A DNA stretch of 64,000 nucleotides, from positions 14,857,630 through 14,921,629 of the forward strand of contig JASKMD010000026.1 in assembly GCA_030144725.1 (NCBI GenBank), in the 5' to 3' direction. Shown here in pieces: positions 28,820-45,042 of this stretch (positions within the stretch are counted from its first letter, which is position 1; each line of letters opens with the position of its first letter). Both the position numbers and the translations under genes were made by a program. The notes under the pieces were generated by a model. That model searched no databases. It had not been told where the DNA came from and saw nothing but the letters and a program-made list of their open reading frames with translations. The DNA comes from Haematococcus lacustris. Its lineage: Eukaryota > Chlorophyta > Chlorophyceae > Chlamydomonadales > Haematococcaceae.

Positions 28820-29640
28820 CCTACCCTGGCACCTGGGATGTGGTGTGGGAGGAGTACCTACATCCCCAGAGGGCAGAGCAAAAGCTTAGGCTGTACGGGG
28901 CATTTCTCGCTTAGTTGGAGCATTAATTTAGGAAGGTGGGTGTACCAATGGCAGTTACTCAGGGGAGGCAGGGCCAGAGGCTGATGAATGCCCCCCATGT
29001 GACCATGTGGCCATCGTGCACAACGTGTGTCCCGTGTGCCATGCATCTAGAGGAGGAGGCAGCTGATGTGTCCCACCGGCGGTGGGGACACGAAATCAGC
29101 TGGTAGTCTATGTGGACAATGCTGGCATTAGCACGCGCGGTGGTGGGGAGCCAAGGCCATGTTGCAGGCCTGCCGCAAGGTGGTGGAGAGGCCCAACAGC
29201 GATGAGCCAGCAGACAGGCTGCCAGGCAAGGTGGTGGCAGTGGATGACTTCCACACCAGCCGGGTCAGCTCAGCCGTGAACAGCCCCCGGCATTGTGAGA
29301 GCCAATTGGACCGCAACAAGCCCACTAGGTTTGCAGGCTGGAAGCCCCAAGCAGGTCAGGTGCAGTCAGCCTGGAGCCAGCGGTTGGTGGCGGCAGTGCG
29401 GGGACTCATGTGGTGCCCCTGGGGGCCTTAACTGATGGGTGGACAGGGCCTGCAATTCAGCCATGGGCAGGGGAGGCCCCATGGCACCTTGTGAGGTGTG
29501 TCGGTGTCCACACCGAGCAAGCGACCAGCCCTAGGTAAGGAGTACCCTGGCCTGAACTTCAAGACAAGCAAAGACCAAGCATGCACGTCTCAGGCCCAGT
29601 AGCCTGTGACACAGTGATTGTGTGCACTATGTACCATCAA
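28820..29640 (+). pseudogene. Decayed Fanzor, unit 1
   Basis: Recognisable blocks are GTWDVVWEEYLHPQRAEQKL (end of the first exon, then an in-frame stop), LVVYVDNAGISTRGGG, LQACRKVVERPNSD, VDDFHTSRVSSAVN and VRGLMWCP. The RuvC-II Glu is replaced by Asp (VDD for VDE). The RuvC-III part after 29431 survives only as nucleotide similarity with stops and deletions. Several frame changes. Closest to group A2. The equivalent copy in unit 2 is at 34985-35805. Confidence 0.75.
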
Positions 29641-29786
29641 GGCTATTGTTTACATCACAACATGTGTTTTATCTCAACGCCTACTGCCCCACCATTGAAA
29701 GGGGATGGGGATAGGGACTTTGATTAAGTTTGAGTACACATGCTCAGCTCTCTCAAGTATGCGTCAGTCAGTCAAGTAGGCTGCCT

Positions 29787-30370
29787 GCAAGTTCTGGAAC
29801 ACTGCCAAACTATCCCACAACGACCTGCTGATGAGGGTGATCAAGGCAGGTGTTGAGTTAGGCAGGAGCTGTCAGGCCAGCTGGAATGCTCAACTCTAGC
29901 TGGCCAACAGAGAGCTGATGGGGGTTGAGTTCACCTTGAGCCCGGACATGGTCCTAGGCACCAAAGCTATGGAAGTCAAGTGGCTCGAGAGGTGGGGGAG
30001 GCGTTGGGTTGGGTTTGAGGGAGACCCTAGACTGCCTGAGACGGTGCATCGGGAGAGATGCTCGTATGCTGCATGGTTCAAGCACGGGGACGGCATTGGC
30101 ATCACCCACACCTGCTAAAGAGACAGCTCTCCATAGCAGTTCGCACGAGCTTGACTAGGTTCAGGTTAGGCAACAACGGTTTGGGGGTGGAGATAGCTCG
30201 GTTTGAGGGGGTTACTTTAATTGATCGCACATGCACAAGATGCACAGAGGGGGTAGTGGATGACGCCATGCATTTCATCCTTGTGTGCACCACCACAAGT
30301 TCCATCAGGGAGCAGCTGCCATGTCTTTCTAGAACGATAATGAGAACTTGCATGACTTCATGTTGAGCCC
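29787..30370 (+). pseudogene. LINE-type reverse transcriptase C-terminal remnant, unit 1
   Basis: One frame reads FWNTAKLSHNDLLMRVIKAG, a stop, then MGVEFTLSPDMVLGTKAMEV and YAAWFKHGDG. After a frameshift near 30105 it continues RTSLTRFRLGNNGLGVEIAR, RTCTRCTEGVVDDAMHF and ILVC. The RFRLGxxGLxVExxRF...CxxC...DDxxHFxxxC pattern is the zinc-knuckle end region common to LINE-like elements in volvocalean algae. Upstream polymerase domains are absent. One stop and one frameshift make it non-functional. Confidence 0.65.
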
Positions 30371-31181
30371 ATGTGCACCTTTGTTTGTGCACCTTGCTAT
30401 GAAATGCCTCACAGAAAGTCCCGAACCCCTAGAGGGGGAGGGCGGCCTAGCAGCCTAACGGCTTAAGCGGTGTAAGCCACTGTTGCCAAGTGTGCGTCAC
30501 GTTAGGGCGGCATGAGTTGGGCTGGGCCCAGGGCCTGTCGATTATGAATGGTTGCCAATATATTACCTGCTAACACAAATGGGAATACAGCATGTGCGAG
30601 TATTGGGTTTGTGGAATATGTTTTCCACTTATTACCATGCACAGTCTTACGCTATAAACATGTTGCAGCTCTTGGTTCATGAGTAGGCCCATGGCATTCT
30701 AGATGACTCGGATCCCTTAAAAAAGCCTAGAATTATAGGCTAGAAGAAAATAAAAACTCTTGGCTAAAACTTAGAAATATAGGACGAGAATTCTAGGTTG
30801 GCCGGTCGCTTCCTATTTATGAGTTGTCAGGTTGACAGTATGCATAAGCTGAAGGGTTTGCTGTTTACTGTGGTTGCTGCATGAAACAGCACAGGCTAGT
30901 TTTGCAAGGGCCAATCATTGACCACACATGCAAATCCAGAGTCAACAGGAGAACAGAAGGGCACATTACATGCAGAATGTACGATGCACTTTAACAATAT
31001 GCTTGTTGGCAAATGCAGGACACACTAGTCTGTAGGGCCTGATTCGCAGTTCACAAGGGGATAGACAAAGAAATGCACAGGGATGCCATGCATGAGGTAC
31101 GTCATGCCCAGCTGCATGGCGATGCATGTGACAATACAAAATGTGGTGTAAATAGGACTCAATGTCACAAGGATCTGGCAT
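30371..31181. other. Intergenic end of duplication unit 1
   Basis: Relatively AT-rich stretch with a small hairpin-forming sequence (GCCTAGAATTATAGGC near 30724-30740) and the 3' flank of beta-tubulin copy 2. A reverse-strand TGTAA at about 30967 could be that gene's polyadenylation signal. No gene seen. Repeated in unit 2 at about 36536-37346. Confidence 0.4.
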
Positions 31182-31186
31182 GCCAC

Positions 31187-33376
<2,190 letters not shown>

Positions 33377-33580
33377 TATAGCTTGATGACGTGATAGTTC
33401 GCTCGGAGTGTGTATTGTTCCCTCGGAGGGTATAGTTTTAATTCGCTTCTCTAAGTGTGTGACCGTGCAAGCTTGGCTGCACTGTAAGCCGGAGTCGTCC
33501 CCTCGTGCCAGCATCCAGTGCGCCAATGTCAGTATAGCTTGGTCATCTACATCACACAGACCACTGGGGCCACCAGGCTA

Positions 33581-34465
33581 GCAGATGGACTTGCGCTGCC
33601 AACTTCCTGCTCTACCCCATGGCCAACATCTCCAATCCACAGTCTTACAGTGTGCTGCGTCTCGTCTACAGCATGCACAAAGCGAACACCGTCGCTGATG
33701 GCTGTACTGCCCTGTGGCAGGTTGCTGTTGTGCTTGCTAGCGTGATGCAGCGCCATGGGACCGGGCCAGCAGCAAGGCTCCCCAAACCGCCCCACCCACT
33801 GTTGGTTGCATGGTCGGTGACACCAGCCTACAACTGGCACCCGCTCAGCTGGGCAGGAGTGGCCTAGCCCTTGTCCTGGCCCAAGCCTTGTCAATTCGTT
33901 CAGACTGGGTAGCCACAGGGCATCAGGACCTTTGTGATGCAGTGCCAGAGTGCCACCGTGGAGTGGCACTGGGGCGTCAATGAGACATCTGCCCTGGTCA
34001 GTGCCGTGTATGCTAGACACAGAACTGGGGCACCAACATGGCAGTGCATGCAGGTTGCTGCCTTGCTCATGACCCTGGTCGCCGTATCGTCGCCCCAAGC
34101 CACCCTTAGAACCCTAGCCACCAGGAACTCGCAGTAGCAAGGGTAAGGGAAGCATACTCAGTTGGGTTTTCAATCGGGCATGCCCTGCCTCACACTTGGG
34201 ACACACTCCGTCGCACCCAGCTAGCTTGCCCAGCCTGCCGACCACCATGGGCCCTTGGCGAACAATAGCTGCTTGATGATGCCAGAGCTGGGCATGCATG
34301 CAACCTGGCCAAACCATCCTTGGCGATGCTTTGGGCAAAGTGCATGAATGACCAGTTGCCTCGTGTCATCATCACCTCTTCATTGCTAATCACATCAGGG
34401 TCAAGGCGGATGCTGAGGATGCGATGCGATGCCCTGTGGCTACAGGTTGCTATGCCCAGCAGCAA
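33581..34465 (-). repeat. Dispersed repeat and possible zinc-knuckle ORF, unit 2
   Basis: Second copy of 27450-28340. The minus-strand frame with Cys/His pairs is shifted here by a small indel near 34365, so the peptide of unit 1 is not preserved. Confidence 0.6.
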
Positions 34466-34718
34466 AAGCCTGAGGCACAGTGATGTGTGTTGGCTTCCTC
34501 TTCTAGTAGCTTACGCCAGCACACGTCAGTCGTGCCAGTCCTTAGGGTAAAGCACTGTGACTGGGGTCAGGCAGAGGTGTAGGTGAAAGGCGCCCATGCC
34601 ATGTGTGTATGAACTGTTGTGAGGGCCATATCATTCTGCCTTTGCGCAGGGTAGATGTTGCCCGCTGGGCCTAGAGGAAGATTGTGTCAAGAGAAGGTAT
34701 GGGTTGTTGCACTGAGTG

Positions 34719-34930
34719 CTGGTGTGGCATGGAGCTTGTGTATGGCATGGAGCTTGGGTATGGCATGGAGCTTGGGTATGGCATGGAGCTGGGGTATGGC
34801 CTGGAGGTGAGGTGTGGCATGGAGCTGGTGTATGGCATGGAGCTTGGGTATGGCATGGAGCTGGGGTATGGCCTGGAGGTGAGGTGTTGCATGGAGCTGG
34901 TGTACGGCATGGAGTTGGGGTATGGCAAGG
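34719..34930. repeat. 18-bp minisatellite, unit 2 (two units longer)
   Basis: Same TATGGCATGGAGCTTGGG-type units as at 28590-28765, with 36 extra bases, including a second copy of the GGCCTGGAGGTGAGGTGT variant unit. Confidence 0.9.
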
Positions 34931-34984
34931 AGTGTGCACACTACACACGCCCCTCCCCCCATCCCAGGGAGCTGCAGCAGCCAG

Positions 34985-35805
34985 CCCACCCTGGCACCTG
35001 GGATGTGTTGTGGGAGGAGTACCTACATCCCCAGAGGGCAGAGCAAAAGCTTAGGCTGTACGGGGCATTTCTCGCTTAGTTGGAGCATTAATTTAGGAAG
35101 GTGGGTGTACCAATGGCAGTTGTGGAGGGGAGGCACGGCCAGAGGCTGATGAATGCCCCCCATGTGACCATGTGGCCATCGTGCACAACGTGTGTCCCGT
35201 GTGCCATGCATCTAGAGGAGGAGGCAGCTGATGTGTCCCACCGGCGGTGGGGACACGAAATCAGCTGGTAGTCTATGTGGACAATGCTGGCATTAGCACG
35301 CGCGGTGGTGGGGAGCAAAGGCCATGCTGCAGGCCTGCCGCAAGGTGGTGGAGAGGCCCAACAGCGATAAGCCAACAGACAGGCTGCCAGGCAAGGTGGT
35401 GGCAGTGGATGACTTCCACACCAGCCGGGTCAGCTCAGCCGTGAACAGCCCCCGGCATTGTGAGAGCCAATTGGACCGCAACAAGCCCACTAGGTTTGCA
35501 GGCTGGAAGCCCCAAGCAGGTCAGGTGCAGTCAGCCTGGAGCCAGCGGTTGGTGGCGGCAGTGCGGGGACTCATGTGGTGCCCCTGGGGGCCTTAACTGA
35601 TGGGTGGACAGGGCCTGCAATTCAGCCATGGGCAGGGGAGGCCCCATGGCACCTTGTGAGGTGTGTCGGTGTCCACACCGAGCAAGCGACCAGCCCTAGG
35701 TAAGGAGTACCCTGGCCTGAACTTCAAGACAAGCAAAGACCAAGCATGCACGTCTCAGGCCCAGTAGCCTGTGACACAGTGATTGTGTGCACTATGTACC
35801 ATCAA
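34985..35805 (+). pseudogene. Decayed Fanzor, unit 2
   Basis: Copy of the 28820-29640 relic with the same disabling changes (stop after the first-exon block, VDDFHTSRVSS, broken C-terminus), so the decay predates the segmental duplication. Confidence 0.75.
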
Positions 35806-35951
35806 GGCTATTGTTTACATCACAACATGTGTTTTATCTCAACGCCTACTGCCCCACCATTGAAAGGGGATGGGGATAGGGACTTTGATTAAGTTTGAGT
35901 ACACATGCTCAGCTCTCTCAAGTATGCGTCAGTCAGTCAAGTAGGCTGCCT

Positions 35952-36535
35952 GCAAGTTCTGGAACACTGCCAAACTATCCCACAACGACCTGCTGATGAG
36001 GGTGATCAAGGCAGGTGTTGAGTTAGGCAGGAGCTGTCAGGCCAGCTGGAATGCTCAACTCTAGCTGGCCAACAGAGAGCTGATGGGGGTTGAGTTCACC
36101 TTGAGCCCGGACATGGTCCTAGGCACCAAAGCTATGGAAGTCAAGTGGCTCGAGAGGTGGGGGAGGCGTTGGGTTGGGTTTGAGGGAGACCCTAGACTGC
36201 CTGAGACGGTGCATCGGGAGAGATGCTCGTATGCTGCATGGTTCAAGCACGGGGACGGCATTGGCATCACCCACACCTGCTAAAGAGACAGCTCTCCATA
36301 GCAGTTCGCACGAGCTTGACTAGGTTCAGGTTAGGCAACAACGGTTTGGGGGTGGAGATAGCTCGGTTTGAGGGGGTTACTTTAATTGATCGCACATGCA
36401 CAAGATGCACAGAGGGGGTAGTGGATGACGCCATGCATTTCATCCTTGTGTGCACCACCACAAGTTCCATCAGGGAGCAGCTGCCATGTCTTTCTAGAAC
36501 GATAATGAGAACTTGCATGACTTCATGTTGAGCCC
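35952..36535 (+). pseudogene. LINE-type reverse transcriptase C-terminal remnant, unit 2
   Basis: Identical in layout and disruptions to 29787-30370. Confidence 0.65.
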
Positions 36536-37351
36536 ATGTGCACCTTTGTTTGTGCACCTTGCTATGAAATGCCTCACAGAAAGTCCCGAACCCCTAGAGG
36601 GGGAGGGCGGCCTAGCAGCCTAACGGCTTAAGCGGTGTAAGCCACTGTTGCCAAGTGTGCGTCACGTTAGGGCGGCATGAGTTGGGCTGGGCCCAGGGCC
36701 TGTCGATTATGAATGGTTGCCAATATATTACCTGCTAACACAAATGGGAATACAGCATGTGCGAGTATTGGGTTTGTGGAATATGTTTTCCACTTATTAC
36801 CATGCACAGTCTTACGCTATAAACATGTTGCAGCTCTTGGTTCATGAGTAGGCCCATGGCATTCTAGATGACTCGGATCCCTTAAAAAAGCCTAGAATTA
36901 TAGGCTAGAAGAAAATAAAAACTCTTGGCTAAAACTTAGAAATATAGGACGAGAATTCTAGGTTGGCCGGTCGCTTCCTATTTATGAGTTGTCAGGTTGA
37001 CAGTATGCATAAGCTGAAGGGTTTGCTGTTTACTGTGGTTGCTGCATGAAACAGCACAGGCTAGTTTTGCAAGGGCCAATCATTGACCACACATGCAAAT
37101 CCAGAGTCAACAGGAGAACAGAAGGGCACATTACATGCAGAATGTACGATGCACTTTAACAATATGCTTGTTGGCAAATGCAGGACACACTAGTCTGTAG
37201 GGCCTGATTCGCAGTTCACAAGGGGATAGACAAAGAAATGCACAGGGATGCCATGCATGAGGTACGTCATGCCCAGCTGCATGGCGATGCATGTGACAAT
37301 ACAAAATGTGGTGTAAATAGGACTCAATGTCACAAGGATCTGGCATGCCAC

Positions 37352-39682
<2,331 letters not shown>

Positions 39683-40663
39683 TGTTGCTCGCCGTCAGTC
39701 GCTTTTAGTCCTTACGCAGGCGACGCTGCGGGTCAATTAGCAGGAAAGGCTAACAACCTTACTACAGATGGTGTTTCAGCTCTTGGCACAGCATCAGAAT
39801 ATAAGTTTGGTCCTTGAGACATGTCACACTTGGCAGCGGTTTCGTGTTTTGCATTGGCCACCGGCAGCGTTATATGCAGCCTTTGCTGCAGCCGTCTTCC
39901 GTCAGCTCATTGCCACTACAGTACATATTCACTTGCGTGCATCGGCCACCAGTCCTATAGTAAACCAGGCGTGTGACCTGTGCAAGCCTTGTGCATCCAT
40001 ATGTGTTGTGCAGGTGATCGACAAAGCTGCCAAGCTGTCCTTGCTATGGCTGCCACAGCAAGTCTTGGGCCTGGCAGTAATGGGGACAACACAAGCATGG
40101 TGCAAACCTGGCGTGGTGCATTTCCAATGGTTGTCTGTCATGTGATCTATAATGTGTGGCAGGTGTAGTGCGGATGTTAGCGGCGCGCATCCAGTACATA
40201 TCTGGGGCAAGGAGATGTGGCGTTCATGCCAGCATCATACACATTGCCATCCTAAGAAAGAGCCAGCACAAACGGCATGCTAGACGAACTTCCAAAATCT
40301 CTAGCAGCTTCTCCGCCATAGTGGCTGGCAGGCCACTGCCGCTTAAGACTGGGTCGACACTGGCCATGGCCCCCTCGCTGAACTCCCTCGCTGACTACCC
40401 ATTGCCAGCTAGCCTTTGCCTGTGTGTTTTGCCTGTGACTTGCCTGTGCTGCTGCAGCTGTGAAGGAGCTGAGAAGGTGAGGGTGGGTGGGTGGGAGGGA
40501 GGGTAAGGGACTGAGAGCTGGTGGGAGGTGTCCATGGGAGGGAGGGTAAGGGACTGGGAGGTGGTGGGTTGGGCATGAAGTGAAAGAGTAGTGGACTGTG
40601 CAATGCCTACCCTGGTGCCACCATGTCAGCCACAATGTGTGTGCCTTGTGTGCATGGCTGCAG
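39683..40663. other. Upstream region of beta-tubulin copy 3, then 5' flank of a Fanzor relic
   Basis: The first 150-200 bases should contain the tubulin promoter. A 125-codon plus-strand frame at 39768-40145 has no recognisable domain. From about 40400 the sequence TGCCTGTGTGTTTTGCCTGTGA up to the splice donor at 40479 is shared with about 56527-56582. It is spliced-exon-like sequence belonging to a variant Fanzor 5' end. Confidence 0.4.
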
Positions 40664-41414
40664 TTAAAAGAAGACATGGCGGAGGTGTCCATGGAGCGCT
40701 ATGGGCATGCCAAGCAGCTGGTGGTGTTCTTTGGAGCAGCTAACATTGGCACTGGGGGTGGGTGGGGTGCTGATGCAGTGCTGCAAGGTGGTGCTAGTGG
40801 ACGAGGAGTGAGGAGGAGCTGGACCATGATCTGCCACCAGGCGTGCAGGCTGGAAGTCCCCAGCAGGGCAGATGGACCACCGCCTGTTGCGCCCAGCCTG
40901 GAGCCAGCAGCGTGACCTGCCAGTGCGGGGCCTGATGTGGTGCTCGGTAGTGGCCCCCCGCAAGCCCCCCCAGGCCCCATGCAGCAGCCAGGCAGCCACA
41001 CAGCCAGCAGCATCAGAGCCAGGGCGCAGCACTATCCCGCAAGCCAAGCGCAGCAAGCGCACCAAGGCTGGTCAGGCAGCTGAGCCCAGCCAGCCCACCA
41101 AGGCTGCTGAAGCCAAGCCAGCACTACAGCCAGGCAGGTGGCTGGACAGGGACTGCAATGCAGCATTGAACATGCAACGCATTGGGGAGAGCAGGTTGCG
41201 CCCGCAGGAGCTGTGCTGGTGGCCAGAGCAGGGAGCTCTGCCAGCCAAGGGCAAGGAGTACCCTGGCCTGGGCTACAAACGGTTGCGAGACAAGCCACCC
41301 AAGGACCAGGAGCTGCAGCTGCAGCCTGCTGTGGCACAAGAGTGTGTGCCCCCCTTTGTTGAGCTGTCATCAGCTCACAATCAGTGCATGCTTTCATGCC
41401 AACTCTACACATAA
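40664..41414 (+). pseudogene. Fanzor group A1 with two internal deletions
   Basis: The acceptor at 40663 leads into LKEDMAEVSMERYGHAKQLV and GAANIGTGGGWGADAVLQ. Compared with the 18-kb copy, two deletions then remove the ACRKVV-to-KV segment and the stretch after VDE, including the TSRVSSAVN block. Both junctions lie at short repeats (GGTGGTG and GAG). The frame shifts, and reading resumes as LLRPAWSQQRDLPVRGLMW, PAKRSKRTKAGQ-like linker, GRWLDRDCNAALNMQR and GLGYKRLRDKPPKDQ. The normal stop is also lost (CAG-TAG changed to CAA-GAG), extending the frame to 41414. Inactive. Confidence 0.8.
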
Positions 41415-41611
41415 GCCCTCGTGGTCAGGCAATATTGTAGGTGGGAGGCACTCATGCACCATATCCATGTGCATTGGGTATACTCCACACAGCCCATTAA
41501 ACACCACTTCAGTCGGGCGACTATTGCCCACTAGTGGTCCCTAGTATTCCCGCTAGAAGGCCACTAGTGGTCCCTGGTGGTCCGGCTTAAATGTAGGCCC
41601 TAGTGAGGGAC
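41339..41611 (+). ncRNA. Candidate guide-RNA region and right end, Fanzor A1 (41 kb copy)
   Basis: Contains the hairpin TGAGCTG-TCAT-CAGCTCA at 41360-41377, then a conserved stretch through CATGCCAACTCTACA, and a terminal palindromic block with repeated CCACTAGTGG. It ends at GACAAGGGGGCTG. Conserved with 45043-45319 and, in reverse, with 62781-63043. Expected position of the guide RNA; not proven to be transcribed. Confidence 0.45.
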
Positions 41612-42392
41612 AAGGGGGCTGCCCACTGCCAGAGCGTCACATACTGCCCAACATTTACAGGCTGGACAAAGAAGCGTTGGGCTAGTAAACGGAGCGTGTT
41701 GCCAATATTGAGGGGGCCGCGCATAACATAGCAACCAGCTTGTGATTCGGGATGTCAAGTTACGGCACTAGACGGCACTGAACGGAGTAGCTGTACAACA
41801 TGGCAAGGGTCAGGGCTCACAATTAGATCCCCTCAAGCCCTATTAGAATTGGCTGACAGTTCAGGACTACGGATATCGGGTTGCCCCTGGCCAAGCAGAT
41901 ATGCATTGCTGCCAAGCCGCTCCTCCTGCACCTGGCCGTTGCGGGATTGCCGTCCTGCTGCCTTACCCAACAAGTTAGCAATAAGTAAGTCGTAACCGGC
42001 ACCTTGGACACCTCGTATCACGCTTTGACAGCCAGAGTCTCTTCCCAAAACACATCCCTACAGCCCTCAGCCGCTCCTCCTGCACAGCCTACCAGCGAGT
42101 CAGTCGGTCGAGTCGCTTCCCAAAACACAAGCTTTAATCCCTATAGCCCTCATGCAACAACATATTACAGTAGAGTGAGTGTGTCTACTACCGCGTGTCT
42201 ACTACCGCGGACATAGCAGAAGCAGCACGGCCAGCCCTAACGCACCTAGGCATCGTCAAATCTCAACTAACTATGGCCACAGTCGCAGCAACTCCCACAA
42301 TCGAGACACCTGCCAGGTAAGCACCACGGCTACAGCTTCGTTCTCTGGCCGCTCTGTCTCTTAGTCACCTCTGCCGTTCGGCCCGACCGCAG
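41612..42392. other. Intergenic region with short direct repeats
   Basis: Short repeated motifs such as CGCTCCTCCTGCAC (41919 and 42071 areas), CTTCCCAAAACAC (twice near 42050 and 42118) and TCTACTACCGCG (twice near 42185). No gene could be supported; exons of the next gene may lie here. Confidence 0.4.
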
Positions 42393-42858
42393 GTCCAAGC
42401 CCTTCAAAGCCGTCCTCGCTCTACCAAGCCACATTGCGAACCTTGCTAGCAGCACGTCCCAAGCTGCATACAAGGTCGGTAGGGTTTTCTTTGCCGTGCA
42501 CACGTGCCTTGAGCATGTCGCCAACTTAGAGCTTGCCACCACCCAGCCTCGAAACCTACCACACCCAAAAACACACTCACATTGGACACGTCCAGCGAGG
42601 ACCTTGATGTCTGTGCCCTGGCTTCCCTCACTCTCACCCCTACACGTGCACCATCTAAACCCCTGAATGTCGGCAGCATCCTGCAATGCCTGTTACCACA
42701 ACATTGCCTGCATCTGGCCTTACACATGTGTGTGGTGTGCGCCTTGGCTGCAGGCTGCAGTGCCGTACCTCAAGGCCGCACAGCCTTACGCGCCAGCCAT
42801 TTTGCTGACAGTAGGGACAGCCAGCGCAGCTGGGTTGTACATGGCACGGCGAAAGTAG
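42393..42858 (+). CDS. Small C-terminally anchored protein, 3' part only
   Basis: A GT-AG pair joins an exon ending at 42474 (SKPFKAVLALPSHIANLASS, then TSQAAYK) to the last exon 42754-42858 (AAVPYLKAAQPYAPAILLTV, then GTASAAGLYMARRK, stop). The C-terminus has one hydrophobic helix followed by a short basic end, like a tail anchor. Upstream exons and the start codon were not found. The PYLKAAQPYA pattern loosely recalls algal lipid-droplet coat proteins, but this is a weak impression. Could be a gene fragment. Confidence 0.35.
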
Positions 42859-43285
42859 TTGCAGGCTAGAGGCCTGGTGCAGCCTGCCTGAGGGTTCACT
42901 GAGGTGGCCCTAATCATTTGAACCTGCGCTTAGGGTGTGACGCGAATAAGACGTGCATGGGAGGATGAACATGGCTGAGATAAGTCTACTGCATATTGCT
43001 CGATTTGTTTGAAAAGTGGTGGGTGTGGATGTACTTGGCCAGCAGGGTGGTTGGCATGCTTGACTGGTTGTATCCCTTGTAAACCTTGCATGACATCAAA
43101 TGGCACTTCAAACTTACACTGCCCCAATCTGAATAAGTGTGAGACCTGTACAGTTTTAGCAAGAACTGGACAAGGCCGGCACACCACGCTGCTATAAGCC
43201 CAATGCGTACACTATCTAAATGCAGAAGAGCACTGATTGGCTCCTGGGCAGGGAAGGACAACAGCAGCTGCAAGTGGCTGTCAGT

Positions 43286-43470
43286 AACACAGCGGCATCA
43301 CACCCAGGGTCACTCACTGCAGCTGAGGCTGTTGCCGTCCCGGGCATGTCTCCCCTCCCCCCTGGTGTGTACCCCTCCCTGCTGGCCCCTCCACCACCTC
43401 ACTGGTAGCAAAGGGACGGAGGGGGCTGCACTGGGCTGTCGCCCCCCTCATGCCTTGGCTTAATGGCAAT
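43286..43470 (+). pseudogene. Duplicated 3' end of the DJ-1-like gene
   Basis: Strongly similar to 55605-55790. It covers the last coding part (ASHPGSLTAAEAVAVPGMSP, PLPPGVYPSLLAPP, stop) and the start of the 3' UTR of the DJ-1-like gene. No other DJ-1 exon is found next to it, so it is a displaced gene fragment. Confidence 0.75.
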
Positions 43471-43694
43471 GGCGGGGTTGTTGTGGCTAGGGAGAGGGAG
43501 GCCGACTGGCTGTCAGTGATGTACGGGTGGGTGGCAGGCATTGTGAATGCATACTGAAGGGGGCTAGGGAGTTCAGTCTTGGCTGCCTTTCTGGTTACAA
43601 ACAACAGTGACAATTAACAAAGTCCATCAACGAAGCGACAACAAAGGACAGCCCACATCGCGTGATGGCTAAGAAGAAGCGGAAGAGCAGCGCC

Positions 43695-43810
43695 CAGCAC
43701 AAGAAGGGCTAGCATGGATACAAGCGGCTACAAGACAAGCCACCCAAGACTTGGGCCTTAGGCCGAGGCCCAGGAGCAGCAGAATCAGCAGTTTGCTGTG
43801 GCACAGTAGT
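43695..43810 (+). pseudogene. Short Fanzor A1 C-terminal fragment
   Basis: Reads GYKRLQDKPPKTWALG and ends with the TGCTGTGGCACAGTAGTG sequence around the normal stop codon. Upstream and downstream parts are missing. Confidence 0.6.
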
Positions 43811-43825
43811 GGCTTACGCATGTGT

Positions 43826-43914
43826 AGGGTTGGCCAGATCCGTATGTGGCGACTAAACCGACGGTATATACGTACGTGTATACTGTATCCGTAATTCCGT
43901 AGGGCCAACCGTAG
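43826..43914. repeat. Small palindromic element
   Basis: Ends are inverted (GGTTGGCC ... GGGCCAACC) and the centre is self-complementary around TATATACGTACGTGTATA, as in a short MITE-like hairpin. Confidence 0.5.
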
Positions 43915-44059
43915 GTGCAGGGTCATCATTTTGCGAAAATGAGTATGCAGTTTGGTGCACAACAACCATAAAAACTCCCGCTAGGGGTAAGCATGTTCAG
44001 AATCACAACCAATAGCAGTGTCGTGACACATCTATATGCCAGCCAGCCATGCATGTCAT

Positions 44060-44260
44060 TAGCCATGTGCTCCTACTCTGCGTGCCAAGCATGTGCCCCA
44101 TCGCGCTGCATGTTCAACGCTGCACTGTCCCAGCTCAGCCACCTGCTCAACAACAGCCTGGGGGGGCTTGGCCCTCGGCAGCCTTACCCTTGCTCCGGGG
44201 CTTGATAGGCTGGGCAACCTGCTCAGCCCTGGTGCGCTTGCGGCATGTGGCATACAGGGG
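44060..44260 (-). pseudogene. Inverted Fanzor C-terminal fragment (second head-to-head pair)
   Basis: The minus strand shows EQVAELGQCSVEHAARWGT-like sequence. It matches the inverted fragment at 22043-22370 and lies back-to-back with the plus-strand copy that follows. Confidence 0.65.
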
Positions 44261-44299
44261 AGTGTTGGCCCACGCTATGGAGCTGCTGTCTGCCTCCTA

Positions 44300-45042
44300 G
44301 CGGTTGCTCGACACCCCCAACAGCCTATGGCTATCAGCAAAGACGAGAGTTCAAAGATCTCTGTGCGCAGTACAGCACTGCAGGCTAGGCATACCAATCT
44401 GGACATACCACCTGGTTCCAATCCAGGAGCCATACGTGATTGCGTTGTGTGCGCTTATCTACCTGCATGCTGACACGGAGTGTGTCGTCAGTTCGGTCAG
44501 CGCAGCAGTGAATGGCCAGCAGCCCTGTGAGGAGCAGCTGGACCATGAGCAGCCCACCAGGACTGAAGACTGGGCAGTTGCAATACCGCCTAATGCGCCC
44601 AGCCTGGAGCCAACAGCGTGACCTGCCAGTGCGGGGCCTGATGTGGTTCTCGGTAGTGGGCCCCCGCAAGCCCCCCCAGGCCCCATGCAGCAGCCAGGCA
44701 GCCACACAGCCAGCAGCATCAGAGCCAGGGCCCAGCACTATCCCGCAAGCCAAGCGCAGCAAGCGCACCAAGGCTGGTCAGGCAGCTGAGCCCAGCCAGC
44801 CCACCAAGGCTGCTGAAGCCAAGCCAGCACTACAGCCAGGCAGGTGGCTGGACAGCGACTGCAATGCAGCATTGAGCATGCAGCGCATTGGGGAGAGCAG
44901 GTGGCGCCCGCAGGAGCTGTGCTGGTGGCCAGAGCAGGGAGCTCTGCCAGCCAAGGGCAAGGAGTACCCTGGCCTGGGCTACAAACGGTTGCGAGACAAG
45001 CCACCCAAGGACCAGGAGCTGCAGCCTGCTGTGGCACAGTAG
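44300..45042 (+). pseudogene. Fanzor group A1, disrupted copy with the same unrelated 5' partner
   Basis: The start region (AVQHCRLGIPIW, LIYLHADTECVV) is the same as in the copy at 21.1-22.0 kb. It runs into SAAVNGQQPCEEQLDHEQPTR, then a small deletion after TEDW shifts the frame. The rest is open: LMRPAWSQQRDLPVRGLMWF, AKRSKRTKAGQAAEPSQPTK, GRWLDSDCNAALSMQRIGES, GYKRLRDKPPKDQ, stop. RuvC-III reads DSD in place of DRD. No RuvC-I block. Inactive. Confidence 0.8.
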
